This document shows, one piece after another, positions 13,103 through 24,165 of a DNA stretch of 64,000 nucleotides. The position numbers and the translations under genes were made by a program. The stretch covers positions 5,798,661 through 5,862,660 of the forward strand of contig CM055897.1 in NCBI GenBank assembly GCA_029582155.1. Reading direction: 5' to 3'. The stretch comes from Panopea generosa. Taxonomy: Eukaryota > Mollusca > Bivalvia > Adapedonta > Hiatellidae. Position 1 is the first letter of the stretch. Each line of letters opens with the position of its first letter. A model generated the notes under the pieces. It worked only from the letters and a program-made list of their open reading frames with translations, ran no database searches and was not told the origin of the DNA.

Positions 13103-13489
13103 TCAGTTGTACAAATAAAGTCCAGTAAATGATGTGAGGCGAAGATTCGATGCTCCCTCGTCATGCTGACTAGCTGCAGCCGCGTCCATCCGAAGAGCGT
13201 CACATTGCTTCAGTCGTATTATAGCTGTATGCAAAGTTCACGCGAATTTAAAGTATTTAACGGTATTTGTTTAACCTTTGTTAATGATGCGATGCAGTGG
13301 TGATGACTACGTGTGCAAACGTAGTAAGATATAGTGAAGTAAGCTAACAAACAAAACAGGAATGGCTATGTCTTCAAGAGTAGAGCATCTAGTATATTTA
13401 GTATAATCACATTCTGAAGGTTACTTAACGTTATTATAACGTGAAGCATAGTTCACACTGAAGACGTTCCTAACGTTTGGTAGGAATAT

Positions 13490-13895
13490 AACGAATGGTT
13501 TATGAACACTGTGTCAAGTTAAAGTCAATGATTGATCCATTTGTGTAGGCTTACTACATGTGTAAGTCACACTGTGTCATGTTTAAGTAAATGGTTGTAA
13601 GTGACAATGTATCATGTTAACGTCAATGACTGTTCCCTTTGTTTAGGTTACCTACATGTGTAAGTATTTGTTTAAGTTAACTACATGTGTAAGTGCTGTA
13701 TCATGTTAAAGTCAATGACTGTTCCCTTTGTTTAGGTTACCTACATATGTAAGCATTTGTTTAGATTAACTACATGTGTAAGCATTTGTTTAGGTTAACT
13801 ACATGTGTAAGCATTTGTTTAGGTTAACTACATGTGTAAGTGCTGTATCATGTTTAAGTCAATGACTGTTCCAGTTGTTTAGGTTAACTACAAGT
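13490..13895. repeat. Small tandem repeat (unit 26-27 bp, nested in longer units)
   Basis: Repeats of GTTTAGGTTAACTACATGTG followed by TAAGCATT, interspersed with a longer motif CATGTTAAAGTCAATGACTG. This suggests a higher-order unit of about 60-100 bp. It lies between exon 4' and exon 3' of the C1q pseudogene and has no counterpart in the intact gene. Confidence 0.8.
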
Positions 13896-15098
13896 ACTGA
13901 AGGGATGCTTAGTCGAAACAGATATAGGAACGTTCAGGGTATTTACTTTATAACAAGCTAACTGTCAAATTAACTGGAAAATGATCGTAATGCAATGTGA
14001 ACTGATTGTTTTGCTTTTGTAATTGAAGAACAATTTCATGTAATTGAATTTTAATTAATTTTACTGAGGGAACTGAAATTAATTTTTATTTATGCTAAAG
14101 ATAAGAATCACATGGTCAGACAATGTTATATGTTTGCCCTCGTGTTTTTGATTTTTTTAATCTTGGAATATTTTTAATCTGTGGAATAAACTTATAATGC
14201 CAGTAAATGTTAACGTTAATGCATTTCTAAAAATACACAGTGGTGGCATCTACCCAAAACATACGTGACATTTTTGTCCTAATATTCAGCGAATTATCGT
14301 CTTTTTTCTGTAAAAAGTGCAGTTAAGTGATTGAAATCAATAGCCTGGATATTTTATTTTAATTACTTTACTGATCATTTTTTATCATTAGTTTTTTAAC
14401 GTTTTAAGAGGTGTAGTGTCAAATTTGAGGGAAAGGTTATTTTAAATGTGTCTTTAGTATGCTTTCTTTACATATGAAGTATGCCATACGCAATCTTACC
14501 GAATAGTTAAATGTGTTGTTATACCTCATATGTTGATAATTTATTATTTTGTTGGTTATTTATTTGGAAAATCTATTAATATCTGAGCTAGATATTGCAT
14601 TAAAGGCAATGGCTACACAAGCTTAAGTTTTTCACCAAACAATTAACATTAAAACTTATTTATAAATTAAAGATAGTACTTTCCTACTTATTGGACATTT
14701 TTGTTTTTATTAAGATTGCACACCTATAATGTTTATTATAATACCGTACATTACCCTTTTAAACTTTACTGTTTGGTGGGCTGAAGGATCTACATCGTGA
14801 TCCAGGTAGGCTGTGAAGGCAATGCCACCGTGGACTGTAAATCAAAACGGATAGTTTGCAAATATGGTTATAACACATTAAAATGTGGGCAAAATTAAGG
14901 CGGTGATAGTTTGGGAAAATAAAGTACATATATATCGCTGTCAAATTAAACCTACGTCAGAAATAAAGCGATATATGAAGTTTTAATATCTAATTATTTT
15001 AATTAATTTATATAATATTACGTATATCTTACTATACAATATTAATAAAACTATTATATAACGTTGTTGTTTTTTTACTACAACTATACCTAGAAAAT

Positions 15099-16880
15099 AT
15101 ACATTAAAACTCCACCTTACGACCACCCCTCTATTAAGACCATCCCGCTATTATCGGCATTTATTTTAGGGACGGATTATTTCCATCTTTATTAAATGGT
15201 CGGTAACTCCGATAATACGGGCATTTCGCTAATCCGGTATTGCGGCCACCAAATCTGTCCCAATCATGGTCTTTGTTCTATTTTCATACTCTTAATTACG
15301 ACCAATTGTGAGATCTAAGACGCATTGAGGAAAAATTACCACAAAATCAACGAGCCGATTTGTTGTTGTCGTTAAAGGTTTGAAAACGTCAGGTTTAGGA
15401 CACCGTGGGTAATAATAGTGGTTATAAATAATTCTTGTTTCTTCTTCTTTAAAAATGCATTTTCCTTATTTCAATACTTATTTTTTTATTTGATTGGCAT
15501 TATTGATGTATTTTGAACAGTTTTAAAGCATTGTCATGTTTGAATTGTGAATTTATAAAAAAAAATGATGCTTGGAAATTGGGGTATGAAAACATGATTT
15601 CGAATGTCTACTTTCACTTTGTCAACGGTGGACACATCGAACAGAAAAAAGTATCTTATATGACACATGACTCCTACTTTTTCATCATATTTTGGTAGTG
15701 CAGAGGTCGACAAACCGTAAAATATAAGTTTCATTTGTTTCATTTGGGTCTCTCTATGAATGACAAGCCTTCAGACTCTTATTATTTACTATAGAATAAA
15801 GAACAAAAATCAATGGTGGTTTATACCTTAAATCAAACTTGTGATCGTTGGAATATGCAACCTGTCAAAAATGCAGGTGTCTGTTGGTAATGAAAACCAG
15901 TCAGTTGGCATATTTTAATTGCTTAATTGTTATTAGAGTGATATCGATGGTCTTTTATGATGTGGTGAATCGCATTTGTAAATTTTAATTTAAAAGTAAA
16001 ACACGTCTGTAAAAAGTGAGAAACAAGAACGCAATGAACTAACTGTTAAAATAAAAATGATAATCTTATTGATAACAGTAATTAGAGCAGTTTTAATTGA
16101 TGATTAAGAATGAAACTGTTGTTTTAAATTTTATACGTTCCTGACAACTTGCAGTATTCTTTTTTTGTTTTTGTTTTTAAGGTCCTGACAATGATCAAAA
16201 GAAAGGAAACAGCCTTACTAAGGACCCTACTAGAAGAACTAAATCTATTCATGTATAATGTTGAAACATTTAATGTGTTGTCTTTACTTGTTTTTATTTT
16301 ATATATGTAATGAATAAAACATAAAACATAATAAATATTTATTTTAATTGTACCCATGTTATTACATTTGCATACATATAAAATAATGATGCTAATACCA
16401 ACAATTAAAGTAATAACAGCAACAAATCCATGACTAGAAAAGAGGATGTATTTATATAATATTATTATCAATGGAATAACAGTTTATGTACACACATGCA
16501 AAATATAGCATACATCAATCTGCAGTAACTATTACGGTTACATAGGCCTACACATTTTGCCAATACAATTCGATAATAAGACCACACCGCTATTAACCCT
16601 TTACTCCGTAGATACGCGTTTTCTCGCACCAATCACAGACGGCCTTTGAAAACAGTGAAGGAAGAGTTCAGATTCGTAACGAGCAATCTGAACACTTCCT
16701 GCACTGTTTTCCACCCTGTCAGTTACATTAAATATAAACACAATTCACCCATTGCTGATATTTGGTGAATTAATGCTTTCTATATTAGAGGTGTCCAAAG
16801 AAGTCTATATGAAGTAAAGGGTTAGGACCATTTGTGCCTGGTCCAAAATGTGGTCTTATTAGAGGGGTTTTACTATATAT
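15099..16880. mobile_element. Putative Tc1/pogo-like DNA element remnant
   Basis: The two ends are imperfect inverted repeats: TTAAAACTCCACCTTACGACC at the left and, on the opposite strand at the right, GTAAAACCCCTCTAATAAGA. CTATTAAGACCA-type subterminal repeats occur inside both ends. TA flanks are present. No transposase frame is visible, so it is a non-autonomous or decayed element, or two elements side by side. It sits in the intron of the C1q pseudogene and is absent from the intact copy. Confidence 0.45.
16596..16822. mobile_element. 227 bp MITE nested in the previous element
   Basis: Bounded by ACCCTTTACT at the left and its inverse AGTAAAGGGT at the right, flanked on both sides by TA. 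It interrupts sequence that otherwise continues the pogo-like terminal region. Its core (16,648-16,711) is a 27 bp near-perfect inverted repeat with a 10 nt loop. Confidence 0.6.
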
Positions 16881-16889
16881 CCATCAAAA

Positions 16890-16960
16890 GCCATAGTATT
16901 CTAGGAGACATCCACCACAACAGCATTGACATAATCATCACAATCTGGTTATATGTTCTA
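16890..16960. repeat. Residual unit of minisatellite 1 in the pseudogene copy
   Basis: About one unit of the 51 bp minisatellite remains (AGGAGACATCCACCACAACA). It is followed by TTATATGTTCTAAAACC, which matches the right-hand junction of the big array near 5,830 (TTTTATGTTCTGAAACT). This ties the array position to the duplicated intron. Confidence 0.8.
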
Positions 16961-17046
16961 AAACCATAAACAATAGTTGCAGCATTCTAAAAAGCGAATT
17001 TAGTTTAGCAGAACTGGATTGTAGTTTGATATATTTCAAATCATTT

Positions 17047-17525
17047 ACAATGCTGCATAGCTTACACATACGTTTCATAAGTATTACAGCCAGCTTACAT
17101 ATACGTTTTATAAGTATTATAACCAGCTTACACATAAATTCAATAGATATTATAGCTTACGTACACATACGTTATATAAGTATAACTGCTAACTTAATAT
17201 ACGTTTTATAAGTATTATAACTAGCTTACACATACATTTAATATATATTGTAACTAAATTACACTTACGTTTCATAAGTATTACAGCTAGCTTACACATA
17301 CGTTTCATTAAGTATTTTAACTAGCTTACACATACATCTAATAGATATAATAACTAACTTACACATACGTTTCATAAGTATTACAGTTAGCTTACACATA
17401 CGTTTCATTAAGTATTTTAACTAGCTTACACATACATCTAATAGATATGATAGCTAACTTACACATACGCTTCATAAGTATTACAGCTAGGTAACACATA
17501 CATTTAATAGATGTTTTACCTTGTA
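17047..17525. repeat. Minisatellite 2, short paralogous array
   Basis: About 14 units of 33-34 bp with AGCTTACACATACGTTTCAT followed by AAGTATTA. This is clearly related to the 5,930-7,450 array, but a third of its length and with its own consensus (ATAAGTATTA in place of ATATGTATTA). It is in the same relative position in the intron. Confidence 0.92.
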
Positions 17526-19744
17526 AGCTTATTACTGGTTCTACACATAAAAAACTTCGAGCGTGATATTTGTTTCACAAATAAATAAATGTTAACTAAA
17601 GTTATTTTCTTCCGATTTTTTATATAAAAAAACATCAATATACGCTATGACTGTATGATGCACTTTTAAAGGTTTATGATTAACAAACAGTTGCCATCAT
17701 ATATATATACATGTACTTATATACTATATATATACCTTGTCTTTTAACTATGCCATTTTTCTTTGTTAGTGATACGTATCTTGTGGAGCGGATTGTTCTT
17801 GTATTGATGGAACTTGTTCGCATGACTAGCTGGTGTTTCATCATGGACGTCTACGTTCGTTTGTGCAGGATCTTTATTATCATGTACTGGGACATTCTCC
17901 CTCTGGTAAAGCAACTCTCGTTCAAGTTTCTTAATTTGTTGATCTGTATTTGTTGATCTTCAATAGTCATCGCTTGTTTGTTGATGTGTACTTGTTATTC
18001 TTTAACAGTTGTACGCAGGATGTTTATATCGTTCTTGCTTATATTATACAATTATAAAAGTGTTACCAATATGATAATGCAATCATAATACAAATGCTTA
18101 ATATGCGAAATCTGTTTCACTATGGTTTTTATCATGTTTACAGTATGCATTTCTTGTTAGATAAAATAATCTACAGACGGATTTATTCGCTAGATATGTA
18201 AGTGTCTATATTAAAATGTTGCAGGCATATAATCTACATTAGCCTGTATCACTATGTCACATATATCACACGAATTAAAGAAATTGCAGACGGTAAAATA
18301 ACAGTTACTTATATCAATACCGTAAATTAACAGTTTCTATTTATTATTTCAGTATTTGTAACACTATGAAACTATTTCTTGACATTTATTTGTTTTGTTC
18401 ATTATGACATCATTCGGTCAATGCAGTAGTATATTGGTCAGGTCCAGTCCAATATAAAACGTGTAAATATTACGAATGTGCTAATCTTACGCTTCTCTGA
18501 TATTGCTACCTTCACATCAGATGACAAGAAACAAAACAATTTGACCCATTATTGAGGATTAATTGCTATAATTAACTGATGCTAGAGAATCAGTTCATTA
18601 AAAATGTGCAACAAAACACGCTGTTAATTTAGCGAAAATATCTCGTATGAATTTTATACGAAAAGGGGTGTACACTTAAGCTATGTTATATATGGCATAC
18701 TATAACGTCTCGGTCAAACTGCACGTTTTCGGAATGAATAATGAAACCTAGAATAGTATACGGATCCCAAAATTGCAAGTCTATAAATATGTATATATTA
18801 ACATCATCATCATCGCTTTGGATTATTTATTATATTATAACAACCACATTACCTTGCACGTGAATATGAAGTTAAACAGAGATCTTACACAACTAGACAG
18901 TATTTTAAGAGTATAATAATAATAATATTCATGAATAAATCTTTTCAAAACGAACCCTTACCAAGACTGACCTTTAATCGCAGTAAATGTTCTGTAGAGC
19001 TCTATTCATACATATTCAAAACGTTTATATGTATTAGTTAGTGATGCTAGCCTCATTTAACAAAATATTAACAGTATATCTTCTCGCAATATAATTTTCC
19101 TCAAGTAACTAATATTATTTCCAAAGAACTGTATCTGAGGAATGCTTATTTTGATTTATACACCGGCAATTTATACATTTTAGATACAATGAATGTGTCA
19201 CTTTTTAAAATCAGGCAGGTATATGCTTTTACTGACACGTTATATTCCTGTTAAATGATGACGTATTTGTAATCTAATACGTTTTATTTGATATGGTGAC
19301 ACTAGCGTAACAAGCTCTTGCTTATTTCGACTTGTCAATAACGAATAGTGTATTGATGAGACACTTAGATCACATCTTACAATGGGTATTTTATATAGTC
19401 CTTTAAACCGTTTTCCATTTTCCTTGTGGTTAATGCCTCCGCCTAGGAAGTGGCAGATCGAAAGTTCATTTTTTCTGATGCAGCCGGTTACTTACCCTGA
19501 GCTGGTTAAATTGATGGGTACCGAATTGCTAACAGCTTGACGTTTGGCAACGATAGCTTTAGGGAAGATACTGTGTACAACATAAAGGTGTCTCATAGGC
19601 TGAGTGTAGCAATAGGAGTGACACTACTTTACTTTGCTTTTTGCGTTCTTCTCTTCATCTCATTAGTTATACTAACTCGCAAATGTTGTATGTTTTAGAA
19701 ACTAAATCCTGCAATTTGATATACTAACTCTCAAATGTTGTAGA

Positions 19745-19850
19745 GGATTGTCGATAATGAGACGCAAATCACAGTGATTGTAACTGGGCCAGGATTCGAA
19801 CTCAAGACCCCTGGATTGATAATAAGACCTGCTAACCCAAAATCTGTATA
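19745..19850 (-). mobile_element. SINE family A, tRNA-related head
   Basis: On the minus strand, GGGTTAGCAGGTCTTATTAT then GAGTTCGAATCCTGGCCCA give degenerate A- and B-box regions. They are followed by the family A body start (TTGCGTCTCATT). Only the first 100 bp or so are present. Confidence 0.6.
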
Positions 19851-20789
19851 TTAGTTTCGATATTTTATTGGGTTTTAACAGCGTTTCCAACATATACCAG
19901 GTCATGAAATGTATCACTATATTCGAGTCTGCTTTTACCCGTTTGGTTATGTATCCAAGGAGATATTTATTATCAGTTAGTATTACATATATATTATCTA
20001 CATTTACTTGTAAAGGGGGAAAGCCTCATAATAAATCAGAGTATGAGCATCGTCCTTCTGCAAGTAACTGAAATCTTTCTCAGATAATAAAGCTTTTAAA
20101 TCCAGTTTGGCGCCAACTCATCACACTGTGGAAGATCTTGAGACGGTGTCTTTAATCCACTAGGTTCTCGTCTGACAGTCTCGTGGTGTGTTAAATGTGA
20201 ATTATAAGTATCGCAAAATTCGGTGTGACTTACAATTGTGTAATTTCAAGAGCGGAAAGACGCTGTAACCACCCCCCGCCCAACACACATACCATTTAAT
20301 GCAAACAGAATCACAGCTGGTTTAACACAAAGACGTCAAAATCGGGCCATTTTGGTTCAATTTGTCAAACACCAGAGTAACAAGTATTATCGCAATAAAG
20401 TATACGACACGGCGATTATACAAACAACTGAAATGTATGTCAGACTATACATTGTTCCTTATCATTAAGGCTGCTCAATGACTATTTCATGAAAGAGAAC
20501 TTACATTGTATTTTCATTTCATTTCTAATATACAAGTCTGGAAGGTTTGGTGTCTCGTAAAACTTTTCCATTAAACACTAGCGCATGCTGCTTTACTTGA
20601 GATAAGTATGTCGGGAACACTTTTATTTATACTTGTAGCGTCACGGAGCGGTAGTTGCACGAACGTAATACGATCAATACAGCTAGTGTAATAATTGATA
20701 TATGTATGTGTTTATGGGTTACTTTGACATTTAATTTAGTTAACTTGTAGTCATACCTGCCTTTTATTGTCAATTAGCAAAACAATTTA

Positions 20790-22892
20790 GGAACTATAGT
20801 ATATCGACTCGTGTTAAATACTGTTTAATAGGCTTTTACTCCTGCCAACAAGAATTCATACCAAGTTTGAAACTAACCATATCATGTCAACACGGAATTA
20901 TAGTATGTCGACTCGTTTTTTATAGTGTTAATGATCTTCTGAACAAAGCGTTAAATAATGTTGAAGTATAATTATATCTTGTCAACCGAACGTCATATCA
21001 CGTTGAACAATACTCCTGTTATCATTGCCATACTCAAACGGTCGGTCGACAATGGAGAACTCCCCACAATACTTGAGAGATACCAACATTACACCTGTGA
21101 TAAAGAAAGGTGACCATCACAGATATTTGTCATTCATGCATCTTCAATCTTGATGTTAAACATCATCGCTGTAAAAAGTGTCTTAAAGGCAAACTGAATA
21201 AATAAGCGGAGAAAGAATCACTACAAATCAAACGTACGTTAAATTAGAGAGGGATGTTGTGTGGATAGTGTTCCGGTATGTGAATCTTTTATTTTTCGCG
21301 GACTCATTGACAGTCAAATTGTGTAAATAAACGCAGTAATATTGCCATACGTTATGACCCTTGTATTTACAGCCTTAGTCTAAAAAATGACAAACCCAAA
21401 TGCATAAATAATTCAATAATGTTTTTAATAACTTGAATGAACAACAATACTCCATTTGTTGTTTACCTTTCAACAAATGCGCAGTTATAACGTAAACTAT
21501 ACATTCGTCAAGATGTTACAATATTGAACTTGTGGTATGAGTAAACAATCAATGCGCATATTTTTTACAGGGTATGGGGGTAAATGAACGTAGTATCTGC
21601 ACATGCCATGAAATACTTGCATGTCCATTACATGTTGATAATTATGTATCTTAAAGATTCAACTTAATGGAAATTTCAGGAGGAATTAGTACAAAAGTAA
21701 AATGCAACGGGTGGGCAAACGGAAAAATGTACGATAACCATTACATGGTAGATGATAGAGTTAGCATCTATATCATATGAAACAACATTTTTATAAAAAC
21801 GATAATCTGTTTTTTTTGTTAACCGTTCAACGAATGTGCAGTTATAACGTAAACTATACATTCGTTAAGATGTTACAATATTCAACTTGAGGTATGAGTT
21901 AAAAATCAATGCGCATATTTTCATACAGGGGGTAAATGTACGAACTATCAGCATATGCCATGAAATGTTAATATGCATCTTAAAAATATAATTTAATTGC
22001 TTGAAAACTTTAGGAGAAATTAGTCCGAAAAGGAAATTGTAACGGATGGGCAAACGGACAAATGTATGATACCCATTACATGGTAGATGAAAAAAATAAA
22101 ATATCTTATATTTTATGAAACATCATTTTTATGATCTCCTTTCTTCGTGTTCTAAACATCTTATAGTGTCTTTACATGTAATGCAGATGTTTGTGATGGA
22201 TAAGGAAACTACAAGGCTTTTTTACACGATTGGAAGTTTGCCTAAATTTATTATTCATCTACAAAAGTACATAATAAATAATTGGTGCGTTAATCACGAG
22301 TGTCGTAGAAAACATTACACTACGCTAGAAGCAACGTAGCGGTATGAATGCAGATTGTTCAGCTGTCAGTAGGTATACTCTTTTCTACCAATTGAATTGA
22401 CGCGAGAACGACTATCGTTCCGCTCACTGGACACGTGACAGTGTGTGTCCATGTAACTATAATGTAGTGTTTATTTAGACATTGTTTCGTTTGTCTAAGG
22501 AAAGTTGCGCCAAAGCAACCAATATCGATCGCTGATTGGATTATCGACTTGTTTGACTGACTGTCAGGTCAATTTTTCTTTTTCTATTTCTAAACTTTTA
22601 AATTTTCTTTGTTTTCGGCAATGTTGAAATCGAATTTTACTTATGTACCGGCATTGAATGCACCTTTACACGTGCGAATGTATTACCGTATGCAACTTAT
22701 AGTTTTAAATTTTCTTTCGAAAGCTTCATTTAAAACATGTTTTACATATTTGAACTTTCCATTTCAAATTTAAAAACGGTATTAGTATTCCCACTTAGAA
22801 TAGGCTATCTGGGCCTGGTGCTAGTTATTTGTCTTGTTTGTTTTATACTTTATAGTTATGTATATCATGCACAAGTCACTGTACTAAACATT
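20790..22892. repeat. Duplicated block: 3' end of a lost SLC49A4 copy
   Basis: Aligns in the same orientation with 32,840-35,095, covering the LINE fragment, the 3' flank and the last-exon region of the SLC49A4 gene. The 3' edge of exon 12 is still recognisable at 22,755-22,795. About 175 bp holding most of exon 12 is missing, and the homology resumes at AATAGGCTATCTGGGCCTGG (22,800). The LINE fragment is also shortened here by an internal loss near 21,120-21,160. Confidence 0.85.
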
Positions 22893-22967
22893 ACTTATTT
22901 ATTCATGCATACTATTAATATGTCAAGCAGTAATATTAATTTTACAAATACATAGAATATGTGCCGT

Positions 22968-23130
22968 ACCCGATTATCTAAATCGATAGTGCGTCTGACT
23001 AATAATTTAGGGGTCGTGAGTTTGAATCCCCGCTCGGCTACAATCTCCGTGATAATTGCTATACGACATAACCTTCCATTGCGATTCATATTTCGCTGCT
23101 GATTCAAATGATAAAGTTATCACTACTGAC
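22968..23130 (+). mobile_element. SINE family A copy
   Basis: The tRNA-like head GCCGTACCCGATTATCTAAA leads to GTGAGTTTGAATCCCCGCTC, a good B box. The body then diverges from the longer copies. It sits at the edge of the duplicated block. Confidence 0.65.
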
Positions 23131-23147
23131 CTGACATGTCGAACGCA

Positions 23148-23350
23148 TGGTCCAGTGGTGAGCCCCGAGCCCTTGATCGGAGAGTCGTGGGTTCAATCCT
23201 CCGCCACGGCTTTGTGAGGTGTCCTTGAGCAAGACATCTTTCAGCAAATACTTAATACTGGTTCTAACCAGGAAGACTTTGCTTATGTTGCAAGAACTTG
23301 TTTCACAATCGAAGAAAAATTAATAAGTTTAAATAACAACAACAAAAAAA
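23148..23350 (+). mobile_element. SINE family D, nearly full length
   Basis: tRNA-like head with GTCCAGTGGTGAGC as A box and GTGGGTTCAATCCTCCG as B box. The body contains GTGTCCTTGAGCAAGACATC, a core that recurs widely in invertebrate SINEs, and the tail is (AAC)n plus poly-A. A partial copy on the opposite strand lies at 31,385-31,505. Confidence 0.75.
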
Positions 23351-23756
23351 AAAAGAAAATAAAAAAAATTACCAACCAAGTTATATTTCACAATAATAAC
23401 GATATATACTAGTATTCCACAGTGACATATACAGGTTAAAGCATGCTATAAATGAAACATGTTGATTTCTTTGATCTTTTACACATTTAAATATTTTTGT
23501 TACATCTAATATCCTTTATAATTCAAACATTTTTAACCAATGACAAAGGAAGTTTTTCAAAGAAATTACCAGCCTATTTTCATACTGTTTCCTAACTGAA
23601 CAAAATTGACCCACTTGATCATTCATTAAGTGGTAAAAACAAATAGTTTTAAAATCCCTTGCTTTTAATTGATTAAACACATGTTAGAAGAAATATATAA
23701 ATCATAAATTGACGTTCTACCAAATCATGATCGCTATTCTTCGTAACCGCAAACTT

Positions 23757-23962
23757 AATTAACAGATGATATGTCCCTTCATAGATGGAGCAGTTAGATA
23801 CTATCATACATTGTTATCCGTGATGCAGAATATGAACGTAGATAACCGATAATTGCGTGTGAATATATGTGATCAGTCAGTTCTAGTTACACACCTCTAA
23901 ATTCAATGTTAGATTACCTTCATCTTCTTGTTGTATATAATTTATAACAGTTTTGCCTTTTA
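23757..23962. repeat. Duplicated block: 5' flank of a lost SLC49A4 copy
   Basis: Aligns over about 200 bp with 49,817-50,022, just upstream of SLC49A4 exon 1 (ATTAACAGATGATAT, ATGAACGTAGATAACC and TTACACACCTCT are shared). The orientation matches the 20.8-22.9 kb block. Together they bracket a position where the gene body should be. Confidence 0.8.
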
Positions 23963-24008
23963 TACCATTTAAGACTAACAAACAATCAGTTAATATAAAC
24001 ACATTTTT

Positions 24009-24165
24009 CTTGGATCCAGGAAGGTTAACAAGTACTAGCATGAACACCCATCTCCACAAGGAACTTATAACTTTCGCTCATGAATTAGAGATAAGAAACA
24101 AATGATAATGAGACGCAATATCGTATGTGATAGCCACAAGACAGGGATTCTTGCTAGACCAACAT
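24009..24165 (-). mobile_element. SINE family A, body fragment
   Basis: On the plus strand, GGATCCAGGAAGGTTAACAAG through ACAAATGATAATGAGACGCA parallels the family A body in reverse orientation at 44,808-44,910 and 49,075-49,175. Confidence 0.65.

Larger units (their letters stand above)
13103..20350 (-). pseudogene. Decayed tandem copy of the C1q-domain gene
   Basis: Remnants of all four exons lie in the same order and strand as the gene at 1.0-10.1 kb. Exon 1' (20350 to about 20,225) still starts MARF but has a stop at codon 5, inside the signal peptide. Exon 2' (about 18,040-17,736) keeps one 14-residue coiled-coil repeat instead of three to four and has in-frame stops and frame changes. 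Exon 3' (14834-14755) is intact at 80 bp and encodes HGGIAFTAYLDHDVDP..., close to the parent. Exon 4' (about 13,230-13,103) keeps only the last 41 codons, ending LTSFTGLYLYN and a stop; its first half, which carries the FTCPEGGVY block, is absent. The copy is therefore non-functional as a whole. An expressed fragment using exons 3'-4' cannot be excluded. Confidence 0.88.

Noticed and set aside
20225-20350. Second functional C1q first exon
   Set aside because: A stop inside the signal peptide and a shifted remainder.
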